Of a stretch of DNA of 64,000 nt, positions 62,841-64,000 are shown one piece after another. Both the position numbers and the translations under genes were made by a program. Positions within the stretch are counted from its first letter, which is position 1. The number at the start of each line of letters is the position of its first letter. The stretch is from Porcincola intestinalis (GTDB lineage Bacteria > Bacillota > Clostridia > Lachnospirales > Lachnospiraceae): NCBI RefSeq assembly GCF_009696445.1, contig NZ_VULZ01000001.1, positions 372,001 through 436,000 of the forward strand, given 5' to 3'. Below the pieces are notes generated by a model that worked only from the letters and a program-made list of their open reading frames with translations, was not told the DNA's origin and made no database searches.

Positions 62841-63110
62841 TTAGACCATCTCCTCTTGAAATATGTCCTCCTGTTCTGCTCCTGCGAGCCGCTCCAGGCT
62901 GACAGCAAATTTTCTGACTCTTGTTAAAAACTGCTCATTATGTATAAGATCTGCTGGCATTTCAATCTGAACGCCGTATCTTAAAAACACATAATTCTCA
63001 TATCCACACTTCGGGCAGATAAATATTGCATCTGCTGCATATCCCTTCTGATGGATCTTTCCACATCGAAGGCAGGTCACACAATAACCTGACATATTAG
63101 TTCCGCTCAT
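62841..63110 (-). CDS. Small zinc-ribbon protein
   Basis: 89 residues from ATG 63110 (GGAGG eight bases upstream). Two CxxC pairs (CVTCLRCGK and CPKCGYE) form a zinc ribbon; the rest is helical and acidic (FLTRVRKFAVSLERLAGAEQ). Possibly a nucleic-acid-binding accessory of the ICE. Function unknown. Confidence 0.72.
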   Translation of the reverse strand: MSGTNMSGYCVTCLRCGKIHQKGYAADAIFICPKCGYENYVFLRYGVQIEMPADLIHNEQFLTRVRKFAVSLERLAGAEQEDIFQEEMV

Positions 63111-63113
63111 CAA

Positions 63114-63358
63114 TCAATCCTCCAAATGATAAAGGTTGTATTATCACTCAAACGGATAAGGGAAAGAAAACCGTTGATGAGTTTCCGTCAGCCATTCCGT
63201 AAGCACTAAAACCGTACGGCTGTCGGATTTTGATTGTTCTGGCAAAGCCTGTTTTATCGGCTCCGGCTGCACCCGGTCAGTTGCTGCAAACTGCCTTCGT
63301 CAGCACCAGTTACTCTTTTAGAGTACGGTCTGTCTGCTCTTTCTTCTCCTAAGTGATG
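63114..63358. other. Non-coding spacer
   Basis: About 245 bp between the zinc-ribbon and LexA-like genes. No gene on either strand is supported. Short GC-rich repeats of GGCTC/CGGCT type are present, but no clear terminator is seen. Confidence 0.4.
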
Positions 63359-63967
63359 CTAGATAAGTTCTTTCATAACACGAATAGCCACCCCCTGTAT
63401 ACTGATGCTGTGTCCTTTGATTGGAGGATAGTTCCTCTCCCGGTTTTCCGGATAAAGCACCACTCGTTCTGCATCCTCGTCATATCCGAGACGCTTCAGT
63501 GTACTGCCTCCGTCTACCAATGCAGCCACGATCTGTCCCGGAGACGCTTCCAGCTGCTTCCGGACAACGACAAGATCACCGCTGTCTATGCCCGCATCTG
63601 TCATCGAATCACCGCTTGCGCGGAGAATGAAGAATTCCCCGTCACCGACCACCGCTCTCGGAAAGGCAATGTATTCTTCGATGTTTTCCACCTCCTCTTC
63701 CGGCGATCCACAGGGAATTGCACCGGCGATAGGGATACCTACCTGCTCCATACTGACTTGCTGCGTCACGCGAGTACGGAGTTTGCCACCCTGATAGGAA
63801 AGCATTCCCTGCCCGTCCATCGCCTTCAGGTAATTATGCACAGTTGCCTTGCTGATTCTAAGCGCCTGCGCAATCTCCCCGGTAGATGGGGTTCGCAGAT
63901 GAGAGATACAAAATTGTTCCGCATACTGCCGGATCTCTTTCATCCGCTCTTTGCTCTTTGATCTCAT
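63359..63967 (-). CDS. lexA: LexA-like repressor (SOS type)
   Basis: 202 residues. N-terminal winged helix (TPSTGEIAQALRISKATVHNYL), an autocleavage site Ala81-Gly82 in IPIAGAIPCG, and the S24 peptidase dyad Ser121 (GDSMTDAG) and Lys158 (STLKRLG). It would repress ICE or SOS genes until RecA-driven self-cleavage. This may be an ICE copy or a host gene. A palindrome upstream (63984-63998) fits autoregulation. Confidence 0.88.
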   Translation of the reverse strand: MRSKSKERMKEIRQYAEQFCISHLRTPSTGEIAQALRISKATVHNYLKAMDGQGMLSYQGGKLRTRVTQQVSMEQVGIPIAGAIPCGSPEEEVENIEEYIAFPRAVVGDGEFFILRASGDSMTDAGIDSGDLVVVRKQLEASPGQIVAALVDGGSTLKRLGYDEDAERVVLYPENRERNYPPIKGHSISIQGVAIRVMKELI

Positions 63968-63983
63968 GTCTGCCTCCTAACTT

Positions 63984-63998
63984 GAACGATCTGTTCAC
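63984..63998 (-). promoter_or_regulatory. Candidate LexA operator
   Basis: TGAACGATCTGTTCA is a palindrome with GAAC and GTTC arms and a 5-bp centre; the Gram-positive SOS box is usually GAAC-N4-GTTC. It lies 17 bp upstream of the lexA start codon. The extra base makes the call tentative. Confidence 0.45.
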
Positions 63999-64000
63999 GA

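Larger units (their letters stand above)
1911..64000. mobile_element. Large clostridial-type ICE (outer ends not fixed)
   Basis: Nearly every gene from the serine recombinases to the LexA-like gene belongs to families typical of Tn1549/CTn-type conjugative elements of Clostridia: MobC and MOBP relaxase, ArdC-like protein, SNF2/methylase giant, TopB, NlpC/P60 hydrolase, sortase B, VirB4, PrgI, VirB6-like, Maff2, VirD4, DUF3801 and RepA. The left limit is placed where the recombinase operon meets an oppositely oriented tyrosine integrase; the right limit was not seen and may lie outside the window. No attachment duplication was identified by eye, so both boundaries are inference. Confidence 0.7.

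Noticed and set aside
63984-63998. Shared GATCTGTTCA with the left-end repeat as evidence that the two window ends are attachment sites
   Set aside because: Ten bases of identity in a palindromic operator-like sequence are too little to claim a duplication.
1-64000. tRNA or rRNA genes
   Set aside because: No cloverleaf-like or rRNA sequence was recognised on either strand by eye.

Overview
The window is most likely chromosomal DNA of a gut-type Firmicute (class Clostridia, Lachnospiraceae/Ruminococcaceae-like). Ribosome binding sites are strong GGAGG types, and the window carries almost only genes of a large integrative and conjugative element (ICE) of the Tn1549/CTn type seen in clostridia: Maff2, PrgI, VirB4, CD1108-type NlpC/P60, DUF4315, DUF4366, DUF5688, TopB, SNF2/methylase giant, ArdC-like protein, RepA/DUF6017, DUF3801, VirD4 and an SpaA-type adhesin. 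I see no housekeeping gene, tRNA or rRNA. The species assignment is inference.

Layout. 1-450: repeat-rich non-coding end. 515-1792: tyrosine integrase facing right, probably belonging to a neighbouring element. 1911-5540: two large serine recombinases in tandem on the minus strand, the upstream one frameshifted. 5671-8660: two small accessory genes diverging from a MobC/MOBP-relaxase operon, with an origin-of-transfer candidate between them. 8690-9112: remnants of a DUF3848 gene and a toprim/primase gene. 9256-13559: cargo and regulators (PadR plus DUF2812, XRE regulator, AAA/DUF4143 ATPase, an IS630-type HTH fragment). 13687-39626: the DNA-processing and type IV secretion module on the minus strand. 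39678-47236: a five-gene insertion with three consecutive tyrosine recombinases, a coiled-coil protein and an eight-repeat zinc-ribbon protein (RIT/Tn554-like). 47468-52125: virD4, split by a 2.8-kb group II intron exactly in its Walker B motif. 52122-54550: DUF3801, a frameshifted antirepressor, RepA and a small membrane protein. 54980-61162: a 2060-residue thioester/Cna-B adhesin. 61438-63967: sigma-region-4-like regulator, two small genes and a LexA-like repressor.

How it works together. MobC and the relaxase would nick and pilot the DNA; TopB, the helicase/methylase giant, the ArdC-like protein and RepA would process, protect or replicate it; VirD4 would couple it to the VirB4/VirB6/PrgI/Maff2 channel, with the NlpC/P60 hydrolase opening the wall and the sortase/adhesin acting on the cell surface. 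The T4SS has been invaded twice (group II intron in virD4, recombinase-trio element upstream of Maff2), and the serine recombinase and antirepressor are frameshifted, so the ICE may be decaying or depend on intron splicing and on new promoters.

Three observations are not explained by ordinary annotation: (1) a conserved two-part DNA motif with an invariant 14-bp gap, present five times upstream of five transcription units; (2) the recombinase trio with matching inverted end repeats and a repetitive zinc-ribbon passenger; (3) a short shared C-terminal tag (S-V/I-L-x-x-L) on four otherwise unrelated ICE proteins.
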